Below the pieces are notes generated by a model. The model ran no database searches. It had not been told where the DNA came from and saw nothing but the letters and a program-made list of their open reading frames with translations. The position numbers and the translations under genes are program-made. From Pseudomonas caricapapayae (GTDB lineage: Bacteria > Pseudomonadota > Gammaproteobacteria > Pseudomonadales > Pseudomonadaceae), in the NCBI RefSeq assembly GCF_001400735.1, contig NZ_LJPW01000144.1, forward strand, positions 1-64,000: a stretch of 64,000 bases of DNA, written 5' to 3'. Of this stretch, positions 46,923 through 58,776 are shown piece after piece (within the stretch, counting starts at the first letter, position 1; the number at the start of each line of letters is the position of its first letter).

Positions 46923-49739
46923 TTATGGTTTCATGCCGAAGCCATACAGGATGGCTGAGTCTGGGCTAACCATAATACTATTATCAAGCTCAGGGTTATC
47001 AGGGTTAAACAGCCTTCTATGCTCCTGAACCCCTGGCCTGGACCACTTGTCACGCGCCCAGACCGAGTGACTCCGTTTCTCCCCCGCAGGTGTGTCTGGA
47101 AAATCGACAAACAACTTTCCACCGGCTTCAAGACGGAGCCTGCGCCAGGTAGCCAGATTCACTATTAAAAGCCCTCTGTCGCGGGCAATTTTCTCACATT
47201 GTGAATAGGTACCGTAAGTCAAGTACTCCAGCGTGGTGATACCCTGAACAGTCACCGTCACAACGACAGTCTGCCCAGCGGAATCTCTCACCTGAACAAA
47301 TACCGATCCGTTCTTCCTGGCCATCAAAAGCCCTTTCCCATCGACGTCGACGACAGATGCATCTCCCGACTCAAAAGTATAAGGACCTGTGCCACCACTT
47401 ATAACCAGTAGCTTACTTGAACCAGGCGGCACCGTCGCAGTACTTCCTGGTTTCGGATATGCTGCAGTCAAGGAGACTTCTGATGACTCAACGCTCAATG
47501 CGTTAACTTTCGGTTTTATAACCACGTTCAGCACGGGAAAGTCTTCAGCATAGGTATCATCAAAGTCTCCATCGAGCGTAGCTTTTGCAAACACCCGTAA
47601 CGGGCTGCCCTCCGCCAGTTCATCGAACTCGGCACGATCGACAGTTATCTCCAGATCCTTCTGCGCCTCGACGTCAGTCAACCGATTGGCCGTCCAAACG
47701 TTAATCTCCAGGAAACTGCCATCCTTGGCAACACCCTCCAGACGCAACCACACTCGTTGATCCGCCGCAATGAACGGCCACTTCTTGAGCTTCACCACGA
47801 TATCGGCTTTTACCGCGACCAGATCCAGAATCCCTTCGGGCGCTTGCTCGATTACCGGTGCAGACAAATCGTCCAGACCAAGCTTTTCAATCTCGACAAC
47901 AGTGACTTCAGACTCTATAGGCGCGGCCAATCCTTTGCGCGTGACATTATAATAGACCCAGACCTCCGCACCCGTATTCGCGCCAATTGCCGAGGCCGGA
48001 ACATCGAACTCCAACACTTGGTTCACGCTGCTCACATTCTGCGTTGCAATATCCGGCGTTCCAGCTCCATACGTCCCGCTCCAGAAGAGTCGAACCGTAT
48101 CGCCAACAGCAATAGACGGGTAAGCCCGAATGACGACTTTTGCACCAGTTCGCGCGACCATAGGATCGAGCACCGAAGCCACAGTGGCCGGAACATCTGG
48201 AGCAGGAAGCAAAAGGGCAGCCAACTGAGGTCCTACCGAAAACGACGTTTCTTGAGACCTGAACTTCCGGAGTGTGCCATCCGCCCCCTGACGCTCGATG
48301 ACGTAATAAGCAGTGGCCTTCTTGTTGAGCGCAGTATTGACGGTCGCAGCAGGGATGTTAAATACCAGGTCACGATCGACATTGGCAGCATCAACGGCCT
48401 GAGGGACCGACACGTACGGGTCGCCCCCTTCGGCCAACTGCCAATACGCGGTAACACTGTCGCCCTCCTGAGTCTCTGTAAAAGGTACGGTAAGCGTTGT
48501 TCCGGCGCTGGCTAAAGACGCATCCATATTGCCATTCTTAACCCCTCCCACAATGGCGCCCTCCAACACTCTGGAATCAGCAGCTTCCCGCTCTTGCTGA
48601 TTACCGACAAAAAATTTGTATTCGGGAGAGTTAAAGCCAATGCTCCTGCCGTCCGGCAGGGTACGCTCGAGCCGGTAATAAACCGTGACGAACTTGCCTC
48701 GATAGGAGTTGATGGTGTCCTCGAGATACACGTCAATTAGCAGTTCTTTATCGACGTTCAGCTCAGTGACGGTCAGTGTCTCTTTAAACTTATTCTGTCG
48801 TGAAGAATCACTCCAGACCATGGTGACCTTGTCGTTGACCAGCGTCCCCTGAAAAGGTATACGTACATAGACATAATCAATAAATGTATCCGGGTCAAGG
48901 TACCCATCAACGCCCTTAATATAAGGCGCCAAGCCGGCAAGGCGCGCCCCCACATAGAGGCTGCTCTTGAGTGAGTTGTACCAGATGCCGTCTCTGTAAA
49001 CCTGATAGTAGATATCTACGGAGCCATTCAGCAACGGCCTGATATCCCCGTCGGTCCAGATAAATTTCAGGGGCCTATGAGCAAGATTGCCAGAACTGAC
49101 AGGGCGCTCTTCATCGATAACGTTAATAGCTTTCTGGTTGGCGTCGACACCCGCCTTGACCAGCCTGACTGCATCGCGATCTTTCATATCCGGGTAGTCA
49201 AGACTGACGGTTACATACTTGACGGTTCCTTTGGCACTAATCTTATTTATATCAATCGTATTATCTTTAGCATCAATCACTTCCGGAGCCGGCAGGTAAA
49301 GGCCGCGAACCTCGAAGGATAAAATACCCGATGTACGAACTTTCCCAGACGTCGGCGTGACGACATAATGAAGAGTTGCTGTTTGACCTGCAAGCTTCTT
49401 TAAATACGCTGACGGCACCACAAGAATACGGTTATCACCACCCGCCACATCCTTTACGTGGAAGCCCTGACTCCAACTGACCGACGAACCAGCGGGACCA
49501 TTGAAATGAAGCTCAACGTATTCACCTACCGCAAAATTCAGATAATTGATATTCAGAACCGACCACAATCCAACGCTGAGGCCTTGCCCTGCCAGGTAGG
49601 ACATATCTGATAACGACGGGGGTGATGATGGCTTGGCAGGATAGCCTAACTGAACATAATCAACGTTTTTGGCGGCGTCATACTTCTTGAACCCACCGAC
49701 AATCACGGGCGCATAGAGAAACTCCCATATAGCAGCCAT
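46923..49739 (-). CDS. Large repetitive Ig-like-fold protein, unknown function
   Basis: A 938-residue protein. ATG 49739 is chosen because GGATGG lies upstream and the conserved reading begins there. At least five diverged units of about 110-130 residues recur, each with a pattern like 'GDxVxxxW', 'xFxVPAxxI/V' and 'xVxVYYxVxR', which suggests stacked beta-sandwich domains. A bacterial Ig-like (BIg2-type) segment follows ('SGDASVVDVDGKGLLMARKNG'), then a distinct C-terminal domain with 'QCEKIARDRGLLIVN'. There is no signal peptide, membrane segment or LPXTG motif. It is more AT-rich than its neighbours and lies beside two tRNA genes, suggesting acquisition. Surface display or injection is speculation. 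Confidence 0.7.
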   Translation of the reverse strand: MAAIWEFLYAPVIVGGFKKYDAAKNVDYVQLGYPAKPSSPPSLSDMSYLAGQGLSVGLWSVLNINYLNFAVGEYVELHFNGPAGSSVSWSQGFHVKDVAGGDNRILVVPSAYLKKLAGQTATLHYVVTPTSGKVRTSGILSFEVRGLYLPAPEVIDAKDNTIDINKISAKGTVKYVTVSLDYPDMKDRDAVRLVKAGVDANQKAINVIDEERPVSSGNLAHRPLKFIWTDGDIRPLLNGSVDIYYQVYRDGIWYNSLKSSLYVGARLAGLAPYIKGVDGYLDPDTFIDYVYVRIPFQGTLVNDKVTMVWSDSSRQNKFKETLTVTELNVDKELLIDVYLEDTINSYRGKFVTVYYRLERTLPDGRSIGFNSPEYKFFVGNQQEREAADSRVLEGAIVGGVKNGNMDASLASAGTTLTVPFTETQEGDSVTAYWQLAEGGDPYVSVPQAVDAANVDRDLVFNIPAATVNTALNKKATAYYVIERQGADGTLRKFRSQETSFSVGPQLAALLLPAPDVPATVASVLDPMVARTGAKVVIRAYPSIAVGDTVRLFWSGTYGAGTPDIATQNVSSVNQVLEFDVPASAIGANTGAEVWVYYNVTRKGLAAPIESEVTVVEIEKLGLDDLSAPVIEQAPEGILDLVAVKADIVVKLKKWPFIAADQRVWLRLEGVAKDGSFLEINVWTANRLTDVEAQKDLEITVDRAEFDELAEGSPLRVFAKATLDGDFDDTYAEDFPVLNVVIKPKVNALSVESSEVSLTAAYPKPGSTATVPPGSSKLLVISGGTGPYTFESGDASVVDVDGKGLLMARKNGSVFVQVRDSAGQTVVVTVTVQGITTLEYLTYGTYSQCEKIARDRGLLIVNLATWRRLRLEAGGKLFVDFPDTPAGEKRSHSVWARDKWSRPGVQEHRRLFNPDNPELDNSIMVSPDSAILYGFGMKP

Positions 49740-49759
49740 ATTAATTCCATCCTTAGAAA

Positions 49760-49979
49760 TAAGTTTAAATATCAAACTGTGTTTTTTCAGCACAGCGCAG
49801 AAAGCTTATTCATCCTCATAAGCTTTACTCACGGTAGTCGACCTGTTGGAACTGCATAACTATCAGACGTAACAGGTAGACAGTCGATAAAAAATAGGCC
49901 ACAAGGTCTTAGACACACTGAAACTGACGCCGTTGAATCAATGCACGAAGACGCCTTTCATCAGTAAGTTTAAATATCA
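49760..49979. repeat. 15-bp direct repeat pair in the gap upstream of the 938-aa gene
   Basis: TAAGTTTAAATATCA occurs at 49760-49774 and 49965-49979, 205 bases apart and in the same orientation, with partial similarity continuing beyond. The gap 49740-50040 is AT-rich and carries no gene that I can support. Confidence 0.6.
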
Positions 49980-50040
49980 CCCTGCGTATTTTGTAGGCAC
50001 TGGCATTAGCCAGAACTTTTTCACAAATATGTTCGCCGTC

Positions 50041-51975
50041 TCAAGCCCTGAATTGCCCAAGGCTCGCCTTCAATTGCGCCGCCAGACCGTTCAGCACCTT
50101 GCCACTGGCCGTCGTCTCGACCACCGCCTTCGCGGCACGCTCAGCCTGAGCGTGGATAACCTCTACCCGACCACGTACCGCCTGGGCTCCTTCAGCCTGA
50201 TGAACCGCCGCCTTGGTCGCCAGCCCGATGGCCGCGTGCACCTGCTCGACAGATGCCTGCACCGTCTGCTGGCGCTTGGCACTTTCACGTAACACTTCAA
50301 GCCCTTCTTTGGCCTGGCGACCAGCAATATCAATGGCCGCGACCGCCTCTTTCGCACCACGCTGCAAGGCGACGATATGTTCCTGGATATCGCCGGTCGA
50401 ACTCTGCGTCTTACTGGCCAGAGCGCGGACCTCGTCAGCAACCACTGCAAAGCCACGACCCGTTTCACCAGCCCGCGCGGCCTCGATGGCCGCGTTGAGT
50501 GCCAGTAGATTGGTTTGTTCGGCAATACTTTGAATAACCTCCAGCACAACCTCGATCTGCTGGCTTTGCAACGCAAGACGTTCGATCACCTGCGCACCGG
50601 TATCCACCTGTCCGGCCAGCGCCTCAATCAGCCCGCCGACCTGACTGGACGTGCGGGTATTTTCATCAGTCGCCTGCTTGATATCGTTGACCTGACGCAA
50701 AGCCGCCTGCATCGCCTGGCTTTCCGACTGCGCCTCATCGGCCATATGCTCCAGCGCCTTCAGGCTGGCAGCCACTTCATCACGCTGCAAGGCGGCTGCG
50801 GCGTCGGCACCCGCGTTGCGTTGACTCATCGCGCCGATCTCGACACCGGTCAGTTGCGCGACCTCTCCCGCTTCACGCACGATGGGTTGCAGCTTGTCGA
50901 TGAAGCGATTGACCGCCGCCGACATGTCGCCAATCTCGTCGTTACTGTCCAGTTTGACGCGTTTGGTCAGGTCGCCCTCACCCGCCGCAAGATCATTCAG
51001 TGCCGCGATCAGCAGGTGCAGCTTGCTGACTACCCGACGCCCCAGCACCACCGCCAGCAACAGCAATACGCCCAACCCCACCAGCGCCAGCCCCATACCG
51101 ATTCGCCAGCGCAAGATTTCGGCGGCTTCCTGAACAGCGACACGCGTATTGCCGGTCATCGCCGTACCCGCCGCCTGAGCCGATTGCAGGCGCGTGCGCA
51201 AGGCAGTAGAGCTGTCTTTGGAAGCACTGGCCAGACTGTCGGAAACCAACTGCTCACCACTGATGATCAGGGCGGCGAAACGCTTGTCCAGCGCCGCCAG
51301 ATTCTCCTCGACCGTGGCCGTGGAGACCCCCATGCGCACCTTGCCGATCTCGACACCATTAGGGCTGATGGATGCCTCGACGTAATACACCGAAGGATCG
51401 TTTTTTGCGGCATTGAGGATCTTGTCCATCGCCCGTTCGCCTTCACCCTTCGCCAACAGCGCCTTGACCAGCGGATTGTCGCGATTCATGTACCGCGTAA
51501 GGTGCTCGCCGGCCGCATCGTCGTAGACCACAAACAAAACATTAGGATTGCGCTGGGCACGTCGGGCAAATTCAGAAAGGGTTGGCGTGTCGTTATCCCA
51601 CATGGCTCGCGGAGCAACTGCAGCGAGCAATTCGGCCATGTCGGTCGCAGACTCCCGAAGGTCCTTTTCCAGCGTGGCGCGCAACTGGGCCTGCTCATCC
51701 TTCAAACGCGCAGAGAGTCCGACACTCAAGCGCTGACGGGTACTGGTCGAAAGAGAGTCGAGGCTCGACGTCACTTCGCTACTCGCCAGCTCCAGCTCGG
51801 AAGAAAGATGTTGCGAATCTACCCCAAGACGGCTGGCAAGATCAGCTTCAAGCGCCGTGACCGTGCTCCGGGTAAGGGCAACTGCCACCAGGACCTGCAC
51901 CAAAAGGGCAATGCCCAGCGCAATGAAGACGGGACGCAGCAAACGGCTTTGCAAAAGAGACAAGACAGCAGACAC
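50041..51975 (-). CDS. Methyl-accepting chemotaxis protein
   Basis: A 644-residue chemoreceptor. Transmembrane helix 1 is at about 15-35 and helix 2 at about 289-311, enclosing a periplasmic sensor of about 250 residues containing '[21 protein letters not shown]', a Cache/PAS-like pattern. A HAMP domain ('[23 protein letters not shown]') and a signalling domain follow, with the hairpin tip '[34 protein letters not shown]' region. There is no C-terminal CheR-binding pentapeptide. The start is GTG with GGAGGG 7 bases upstream. The ligand is unknown. Confidence 0.92.
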   Translation of the reverse strand: MSAVLSLLQSRLLRPVFIALGIALLVQVLVAVALTRSTVTALEADLASRLGVDSQHLSSELELASSEVTSSLDSLSTSTRQRLSVGLSARLKDEQAQLRATLEKDLRESATDMAELLAAVAPRAMWDNDTPTLSEFARRAQRNPNVLFVVYDDAAGEHLTRYMNRDNPLVKALLAKGEGERAMDKILNAAKNDPSVYYVEASISPNGVEIGKVRMGVSTATVEENLAALDKRFAALIISGEQLVSDSLASASKDSSTALRTRLQSAQAAGTAMTGNTRVAVQEAAEILRWRIGMGLALVGLGVLLLLAVVLGRRVVSKLHLLIAALNDLAAGEGDLTKRVKLDSNDEIGDMSAAVNRFIDKLQPIVREAGEVAQLTGVEIGAMSQRNAGADAAAALQRDEVAASLKALEHMADEAQSESQAMQAALRQVNDIKQATDENTRTSSQVGGLIEALAGQVDTGAQVIERLALQSQQIEVVLEVIQSIAEQTNLLALNAAIEAARAGETGRGFAVVADEVRALASKTQSSTGDIQEHIVALQRGAKEAVAAIDIAGRQAKEGLEVLRESAKRQQTVQASVEQVHAAIGLATKAAVHQAEGAQAVRGRVEVIHAQAERAAKAVVETTASGKVLNGLAAQLKASLGQFRA

Positions 51976-52099
51976 AGGAGAATCCCTCCACCCTCAGCGC
52001 CGTTAAAATGATGGCACTTTTCTGTCATCTTTGTAGCAAGTGCCGTGCCGTGACACAAGTCTCACTTTTCAGGGTGGGCCGCGCCAATCATCGAAAGCA

Positions 52100-52124
52100 A
52101 AAAGGGCCGCAATGCGGCCCTTTT
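52100..52124. terminator. Bidirectional terminator after purA
   Basis: A perfect 11-bp stem AAAAGGGCCGC-AAT-GCGGCCCTTTT lies 19 bases after the purA stop. T runs are built into both arms, so it can end the minus-strand hisZ-purA transcript. Confidence 0.9.
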
Positions 52125-52143
52125 GGTAACACTCGGCGATGGA

Positions 52144-53451
<1,308 letters not shown>

Positions 53452-53490
53452 TCACGCAAACTTGGTGCCGGCGGCGGCCGGCAGGAATAC

Positions 53491-54678
53491 TCAAGAAGCC
53501 AGCGGCATTACCTGCCAGTGCTCGCCATGCTGAATCAATTGCCGGTCACAGTCGGCTTCACGCGCGGCGCTCGCCTGCTGCCCAGGCAACGCCTGAACCA
53601 CACGCTGACCTTCGCTGCGCAACTGGCAAACCTGCTGCCAGAGTGCCGCATCCGTACTGTCCGGCATCCAGATGCCACCAGACGGTAAGACGATTTCTGC
53701 CTGCCCCAGCGTTACCAGGGTTTTCAGGTCAGTGGAAAAGCCGGTTGCCGGACGGGCACGACCGAAGTCGGCACCGATGTCATCGTAACGACCACCCTGA
53801 GCGATTGACTGGCCCACACCCGGTACGAAGACCGCAAACACCACACCGGTGTGATAGTGGTAGCCACGCAGCTCGCCAAGATCGAAATACAACGGCAACT
53901 GCGGGAAACGCGCAGCCAGACGCTCGGCGATTGCCAGCAGGTCATCCAGCGCAGCCAGCACTGGCGCAGGCGCGCCAGCCAGACGATCACGCGCGGCATT
54001 GAGTACCTCGCGCCCACCGCACAGATCGACCAGCGCGCGCAGCATCGAGGCCAGCTCCTGCGGCAGGTCCGCGGTCAGGGCAACCACTTCGTCAATGGCC
54101 TTGCGCTGCAGCGCATCGAACAACTGCTGCTCGACTTCGCCGGACAGGCCGGCTGCACGCGCCAGACCACGATAGATACCGACATGCCCGAGGTCCATGT
54201 GTACATCCGGCACATCGGCCAGTTGCAGCATGGCCAGCATCAGACTGATGACTTCGACATCACTGCTCGGGCTTGCATCACCGTACAGCTCGGCACCCAG
54301 CTGAATCGGGCTGCGCGAAGAAGACAGTGCACGCGGCTGGGCATGCAGAACGCTGCCTGCATAGCACAGACGGCTAGGGCCTTCACGCTTGAGTGTGTGG
54401 GCATCGATGCGAGCAACCTGAGGCGTGATGTCGGCACGAAAGCCCATCTGCCGGCCTGATTGCGGGTCGATCACCTTGAAGGTGCGCAGATCCAGATCCG
54501 AACCTGCGCCCGTCAGCAAGGATTCGAGATATTCGATATGCGGGGTGACGACGAACTCATAGCCCCAGCTCTGAAACAGATCCAACACCTGACGGCGCGC
54601 TACTTCAATGCGCGCCGCTTCCGGTGGCAGTACTTCTTCGATGCCATCTGGTAGCAGCCAGCGGTCGACCGTTGCCAT
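53491..54678 (-). CDS. hisZ: ATP phosphoribosyltransferase regulatory subunit
   Basis: A 395-residue HisRS-like protein lacking tRNA-charging function. It binds short-form HisG and makes the first histidine enzyme histidine-sensitive. '[18 protein letters not shown]' replaces the synthetase N-terminus, with '[17 protein letters not shown]' as the motif-2-like region and '[16 protein letters not shown]'-type residues in the active-site region. ATG 54678 has GGGG upstream and matches the family start. It is located between hflC and purA. Confidence 0.94.
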   Translation of the reverse strand: MATVDRWLLPDGIEEVLPPEAARIEVARRQVLDLFQSWGYEFVVTPHIEYLESLLTGAGSDLDLRTFKVIDPQSGRQMGFRADITPQVARIDAHTLKREGPSRLCYAGSVLHAQPRALSSSRSPIQLGAELYGDASPSSDVEVISLMLAMLQLADVPDVHMDLGHVGIYRGLARAAGLSGEVEQQLFDALQRKAIDEVVALTADLPQELASMLRALVDLCGGREVLNAARDRLAGAPAPVLAALDDLLAIAERLAARFPQLPLYFDLGELRGYHYHTGVVFAVFVPGVGQSIAQGGRYDDIGADFGRARPATGFSTDLKTLVTLGQAEIVLPSGGIWMPDSTDAALWQQVCQLRSEGQRVVQALPGQQASAAREADCDRQLIQHGEHWQVMPLAS

Positions 54679-54854
54679 TACGCCATTCCCCTGTGATCCA
54701 GGCGGCCAGCCTACAGGCCAGCCTTGAGTGAAGCAGAAAGTGGTGCGCTGTATGACGGGCACGACAAATGCCCGAGACAGGCCTTGCAGACCACTTTCCT
54801 CGAAAAATCTTGCCGCGTTCTGATTCAGATACGGCCAATCAATCGTGCAGACGC

Positions 54855-54878
54855 AAAAAAGCCGGGAATTTCCCGGCT
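54855..54878 (-). terminator. Terminator between hflC and hisZ
   Basis: AGCCGGG and CCCGGCT pair with a 5-base AT loop. On the minus strand it is followed by six T residues. Confidence 0.85.
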
Positions 54879-54916
54879 GCCGCATGATACACACGTTTCA
54901 CCGTACGTTCACCCCA

Positions 54917-54937
54917 CCGGGCGGTTTTGCCGCCCGG
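54917..54937. terminator. GC-rich hairpin after hflC
   Basis: CCGGGCGG-TTTTG-CCGCCCGG forms an 8-bp stem 12 bases after the hflC stop. It has no T run on the minus strand, and probably protects the mRNA 3' end or works with the terminator at 54855-54878. Confidence 0.6.
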
Positions 54938-54948
54938 CGGGTGATTAA

Positions 54949-55818
54949 TTACGGCTTGGCTTTTTCCAGATAGCGAAAGAACTCGCTGTTCGGATCAAGC
55001 ACCATCACGTCGCTCTTGTTCGCAAAGCTTTCGCGGTAGGCACGCAGGCTGCGATAAAACGCGTAGAACTCCTGGTCCTGACCGTAAGCCTTGGAGTAGA
55101 TCGCGGCAGCCTGGGCATCACCATCACCACGCGCTTCTTCCGACTCGCGATAGGCTTCTGCCAGCAACACACGACGCTGACGATCGGCGTCGGCACGGAT
55201 GCCTTCAGCCAGTTCGTTACCCTTGGCGCGGTGTTCGCGCGCTTCACGCTCACGCTCGGTGCTCATACGCTCGAAAACGCTGCGATTCACTTCCTTCGGC
55301 AGGTCGATGGCCTTGACCCGGACATCGACGACTTCGATGCCCAGCTCTTTCTCGGCCATGCGGTTGAGGGAACCGGTGATATCAGCCATCAGCGCATCTC
55401 GCTCACCCGACACGACTTCGTGCAGGGTGCGCTTGCCGAACTGGTCACGCAGGCCAGACTCCAGACGGCGCGACAGACGCTCGTCGGCAATCTGCTTCAG
55501 GCCGGAAGTCGCGGTGTAGAAACGCTCCGCATCCTTCACACGCCATTTGGCATAGGCATCGACCATGACCGCTTTCTTTTCCAGTGTAAGGAAGCGCTGG
55601 GTCGGTGCATCGAGGGTCAGCAAACGACCGTCGAACTTGCGCACCTGGTTCACGTAGGGAACCTTCACATGCAGACCCGGCTGAACATCGGCCTGAACCA
55701 CACGACCGAATTGCAGCAGCACTGCACGCTCGGTCTGGGACACGATGTAGAAGCTGTTCCAGGCGATGACCGCCAGTACCACGCCGACAATAAGGGTGAT
55801 CAGTGATTTGTTACTCAT
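54949..55818 (-). CDS. hflC: FtsH protease modulator HflC
   Basis: A 289-residue SPFH/prohibitin-family protein anchored by one N-terminal helix (about 5-25) with most of the chain in the periplasm. 'QTERAVLLQFGRVVQADVQPGLHVKVPYVNQVRKFDGRLLTLD' positions mark the SPFH domain, followed by a long coiled-coil ('EREREAREHRAKGNELAEGIRADADRQR'). It forms a large cage with HflK around FtsH. It overlaps the hflK stop by one base. Confidence 0.96.
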   Translation of the reverse strand: MSNKSLITLIVGVVLAVIAWNSFYIVSQTERAVLLQFGRVVQADVQPGLHVKVPYVNQVRKFDGRLLTLDAPTQRFLTLEKKAVMVDAYAKWRVKDAERFYTATSGLKQIADERLSRRLESGLRDQFGKRTLHEVVSGERDALMADITGSLNRMAEKELGIEVVDVRVKAIDLPKEVNRSVFERMSTEREREAREHRAKGNELAEGIRADADRQRRVLLAEAYRESEEARGDGDAQAAAIYSKAYGQDQEFYAFYRSLRAYRESFANKSDVMVLDPNSEFFRYLEKAKP

Positions 55819-57014
55819 CAGCGAGTCTCCCTGGTGCGTACTTCGCCACGCTGCTGAGCTTCAGTTGCCCGGGCGGCAGCGGCAGCATCGGTAGCGGACT
55901 GCGATGGCGTACCTGCATTGGAGCCGTTGGCGTTACTGCTGCGGCTGCTTTCGATCATCTTGTCGAGCGGCAGATAAAGCAGGTTGTTCTGCCCTTTTTC
56001 GCCAGTCACAAGAACCTTGCTGGTGTTGCTGAAGACTTCCTGCATGGTGTCCAGATACAGACGCTGGCGGGTGACTTCAGGAGCCTTGCGGTATTCGGCG
56101 ACCAGTTTGGTAAAGCGATCAGCCTCACCCTTGGCACGCGAAACCACTTCATCGCGGTAGCCGTTGGCATCTTCGAGGATGCGCTGGGCCTGACCGCGGG
56201 CTTCCGGAATCACGCCATTGGCGTAGCTCTCAGCCTGGTTGCGCGCACGCTGCTCGTCCTCACGCGCCCGGATCACGTCATCGAACGCTTCCTGCACCTC
56301 ACGCGGCGCAGCAGCGCTCTGCACGTTGACCTGAGTGACGGTGATGCCGGTGCGGTAGGTGTCGAGGAAACGTTGCAGACGCTCCTTGATTTCGCTGGCC
56401 ATCAGTTCACGACCCTCAGTCAGGACCTGGTCCATGGCCGTGGAACCCACGACATGGCGCAGCGCACTTTCAGTAGCGTGCTGCAGGCTGATTTCAGGCT
56501 GGTCGACGTTCAGGACGAAATCCTGCAGGTTGCTGATCTTGTACTGCACGGTCAGCGGCACTTCGACGATATTCTCGTCTTCGGTGAGCATCTGGCCCTG
56601 CTTGCTGTAGGCACGCTCGCGCGTCACGTTTTCCATGTACTTGCGGTCGAACGGCGGGAAGTAGATGTTGAGACCCGGCCCCACGGTTTCATGGTACTGA
56701 CCGAAACGCAGTACAACCGCCTGCTCCTGCTCGTCAACGACATAGATAGCGCTGTAAAGCCAGAAAGCGATAAGCACGACAAGGCCAATGCCGAGCAGGC
56801 CAAAGCCGCCGCCCTTGCCAGAGCCGCCCCCGCTGCCACTGCCGCTGCCATCGCTGCCGCGTTTGTTACCGCCGCCGAACAACCCCTTCAGGCTTTCCTG
56901 CAGCTTACGGAAGGCCTCGTCGAGATCAGGTGGTCCCTTGCGGTCGCCGCCACGGCGTTTGCCACCCCAGGGATCTTGATTATTCGAGTTGCCACCCGGC
57001 TCATTCCAAGCCAT
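55818..57014 (-). CDS. hflK: FtsH protease modulator HflK
   Basis: A 398-residue SPFH protein. It has a cytoplasmic Gly-rich N-terminus, one membrane helix at about 85-105, the SPFH domain ('VDEQEQAVVLRFGQYHETVGPGLNIYFPPFD'), a coiled-coil, and a Ser/Thr/Ala-rich C-terminus. ATG 57014 has GGAGA upstream and begins 'MAWNEPGGNSNNQDPWG', the family start. It is upstream of and coupled to hflC. Confidence 0.96.
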   Translation of the reverse strand: MAWNEPGGNSNNQDPWGGKRRGGDRKGPPDLDEAFRKLQESLKGLFGGGNKRGSDGSGSGSGGGSGKGGGFGLLGIGLVVLIAFWLYSAIYVVDEQEQAVVLRFGQYHETVGPGLNIYFPPFDRKYMENVTRERAYSKQGQMLTEDENIVEVPLTVQYKISNLQDFVLNVDQPEISLQHATESALRHVVGSTAMDQVLTEGRELMASEIKERLQRFLDTYRTGITVTQVNVQSAAAPREVQEAFDDVIRAREDEQRARNQAESYANGVIPEARGQAQRILEDANGYRDEVVSRAKGEADRFTKLVAEYRKAPEVTRQRLYLDTMQEVFSNTSKVLVTGEKGQNNLLYLPLDKMIESSRSSNANGSNAGTPSQSATDAAAAARATEAQQRGEVRTRETR

Positions 57015-57081
57015 AGCGCTCTCCATCTGATAAAGCAAAGACGCGCCCGCGGCGCGCCGACCAATGCTACAGAATGCTCGC

Positions 57082-57102
57082 GAAAGCCGTACAACGGCTT
57101 TC
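57082..57102. terminator. Hairpin between hflX and hflK
   Basis: A perfect 9-bp stem GAAAGCCGT-ACA-ACGGCTTTC begins about 9 bases after the hflX stop. It has no T run, so partial termination or mRNA processing is more likely than full termination. Confidence 0.55.
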
Positions 57103-57110
57103 TCGTGCTT

Positions 57111-58412
57111 TTATTGCAAAGTGTGTTGCTCGATGAACTCCAGCGGCTGCAATCCTTCGCGACTCACCAGACGATTGAGTTCAACGCGCGGCAGCCGCAC
57201 TGCCAGCACACTGGCACCGTCTTCGTCATGCGTTTCGCTCTGCACCGCACCCAGTTCGAAAAACTGGGCGCGCAGCCGGGCAAGACTCTGAGGCAAAAGC
57301 AGCGTACCTACAAACAGATCGTCGCCGAGCAGTTCGGCAATAGCCTGCTTGAGCAGATCCAGCCCTCGACCATCATGGGCAGACACCCAGACACGCTGCG
57401 GCTTGCCATCGGCATCGCGCTGTATCTGAGGCTCCACGCCTTCAAGCAGATCGAGTTTGTTATAGACCTCGAGGATCGGCAAGCCCTCGGCCCCGATCTC
57501 GCCGAGCACAGCCATGACCTGCTCGATCTGCGACATGCGGTCGGGCTCGTGGGAGTCGATCACATGCAGCAGTAAATCGGAGTTGCTCGATTCTTCAAGC
57601 GTCGCGCGAAAGGCTTCTACCAGTTTATGTGGCAGATGGCGAATGAAGCCCACGGTATCAGCCAGCACGATAGGCCCCAGGTCATCGAGCTGCAGACGAC
57701 GCAAGGTCGGATCGAGCGTGGCAAACAACTGGTCCGCCGCGAACACATCCGAATCGGTTACCGAGTTGAACAGGGTCGACTTGCCGGCGTTGGTGTAGCC
57801 CACCAGTGAAACTGAAGGAATATCGGCGCGACGACGCCCACGACGTGCCTGATCCCGCTGGCTGCGAACCTTCTCCAGCCGCCCCTTGATCTGCCGCAGG
57901 CGAACCCGCAGAAGACGACGGTCGGTTTCGAGCTGGGTTTCACCCGGACCGCGCAGGCCGATACCACCTTTTTGTCGCTCAAGGTGAGTCCAGCCACGGA
58001 CCAGGCGCGTGCTCATGTGCTCAAGCTGGGCCAGTTCGACCTGCAGCTTGCCTTCGTGAGTACGCGCTCGCTGCGCAAATATATCGAGGATAAGCCCCGT
58101 ACGATCAAGCACACGACACTCGAAAACGCGTTCGAGGTTACGTTCCTGACTGGGCGTGAGGGTGTGATTGAAGATGACAAGATCAGCCTGTTCGGCTTTG
58201 ACCTGGTCGCGAAGCTCCTCGACCTTGCCAGAGCCAATCAGGTATTTGGCCGATGGCCGATGACGCGGCACGTTGATAAACGCAACGGTATCGGCACCGG
58301 CCGATATGGCCAGCTCCTGAAACTCCTGCGGATCTTCGCGCGCCTCAGGGTCCTGACCATCCAGATGAACGAGAATTGCACGTTCACCACCACTGTGGCG
58401 CTCAAAGAACAA
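57111..58412 (-). CDS. hflX: GTPase HflX, ribosome-splitting factor
   Basis: A 433-residue GTPase. The N-terminal HflX domain (1-130) and coiled-coil linker with 'QKGGIGLRGPGETQLETDRR' are followed by the G domain: G1 'GYTNAGKS' (205-212), G3 'DTVGF' and G4 'NKLD'. It rescues stalled ribosomes under stress. The start is TTG at 58412, preceded by GGAG at 7 bases, with no ATG nearby that keeps the conserved 'FFERH' N-terminus. It lies 12 bases after hfq. Confidence 0.94.
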   Translation of the reverse strand: MFFERHSGGERAILVHLDGQDPEAREDPQEFQELAISAGADTVAFINVPRHRPSAKYLIGSGKVEELRDQVKAEQADLVIFNHTLTPSQERNLERVFECRVLDRTGLILDIFAQRARTHEGKLQVELAQLEHMSTRLVRGWTHLERQKGGIGLRGPGETQLETDRRLLRVRLRQIKGRLEKVRSQRDQARRGRRRADIPSVSLVGYTNAGKSTLFNSVTDSDVFAADQLFATLDPTLRRLQLDDLGPIVLADTVGFIRHLPHKLVEAFRATLEESSNSDLLLHVIDSHEPDRMSQIEQVMAVLGEIGAEGLPILEVYNKLDLLEGVEPQIQRDADGKPQRVWVSAHDGRGLDLLKQAIAELLGDDLFVGTLLLPQSLARLRAQFFELGAVQSETHDEDGASVLAVRLPRVELNRLVSREGLQPLEFIEQHTLQ

Positions 58413-58424
58413 GGCAGACTCCTA

Positions 58425-58685
58425 TCAGGCGTTACCTGGCTCGGCGTCTGCGCCGTCAGCGTCGGTAGCGCTGGGAAGGCGGATCGGACGAACCGGTACG
58501 ACGGTGGAAATGGCGTGTTTGTAAACCATCTGGCTGACAGTATTTTTCAGCAAAATGACGAACTGGTCGAAAGACTCGATCGTGCCCTGCAGCTTGATAC
58601 CGTTGACCAGGTAGATCGAAACCCCGACCTTCTCTTTTCGCAAGGTATTCAAGTAAGGGTCTTGTAGCGAATGCCCTTTTGACAT
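58425..58685 (-). CDS. hfq: RNA chaperone Hfq
   Basis: An 86-residue Hfq. The Sm1 motif '[21 protein letters not shown]' region and Sm2 '[10 protein letters not shown]' are intact, and the N-terminus '[20 protein letters not shown]' is standard. The homohexamer pairs small RNAs with mRNAs and, in pseudomonads, works with Crc in carbon catabolite repression. AAAGGAG precedes the ATG at 58685. Confidence 0.98.
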   Translation of the reverse strand: MSKGHSLQDPYLNTLRKEKVGVSIYLVNGIKLQGTIESFDQFVILLKNTVSQMVYKHAISTVVPVRPIRLPSATDADGADAEPGNA

Positions 58686-58776
58686 GTGCCGCACTCCTTT
58701 AAGGATCAATAAATAATAAATCGAATTCGATTGGCTTACCGGCCACCCCCCAAGGATAGACGGCTATTGCAGGGAC

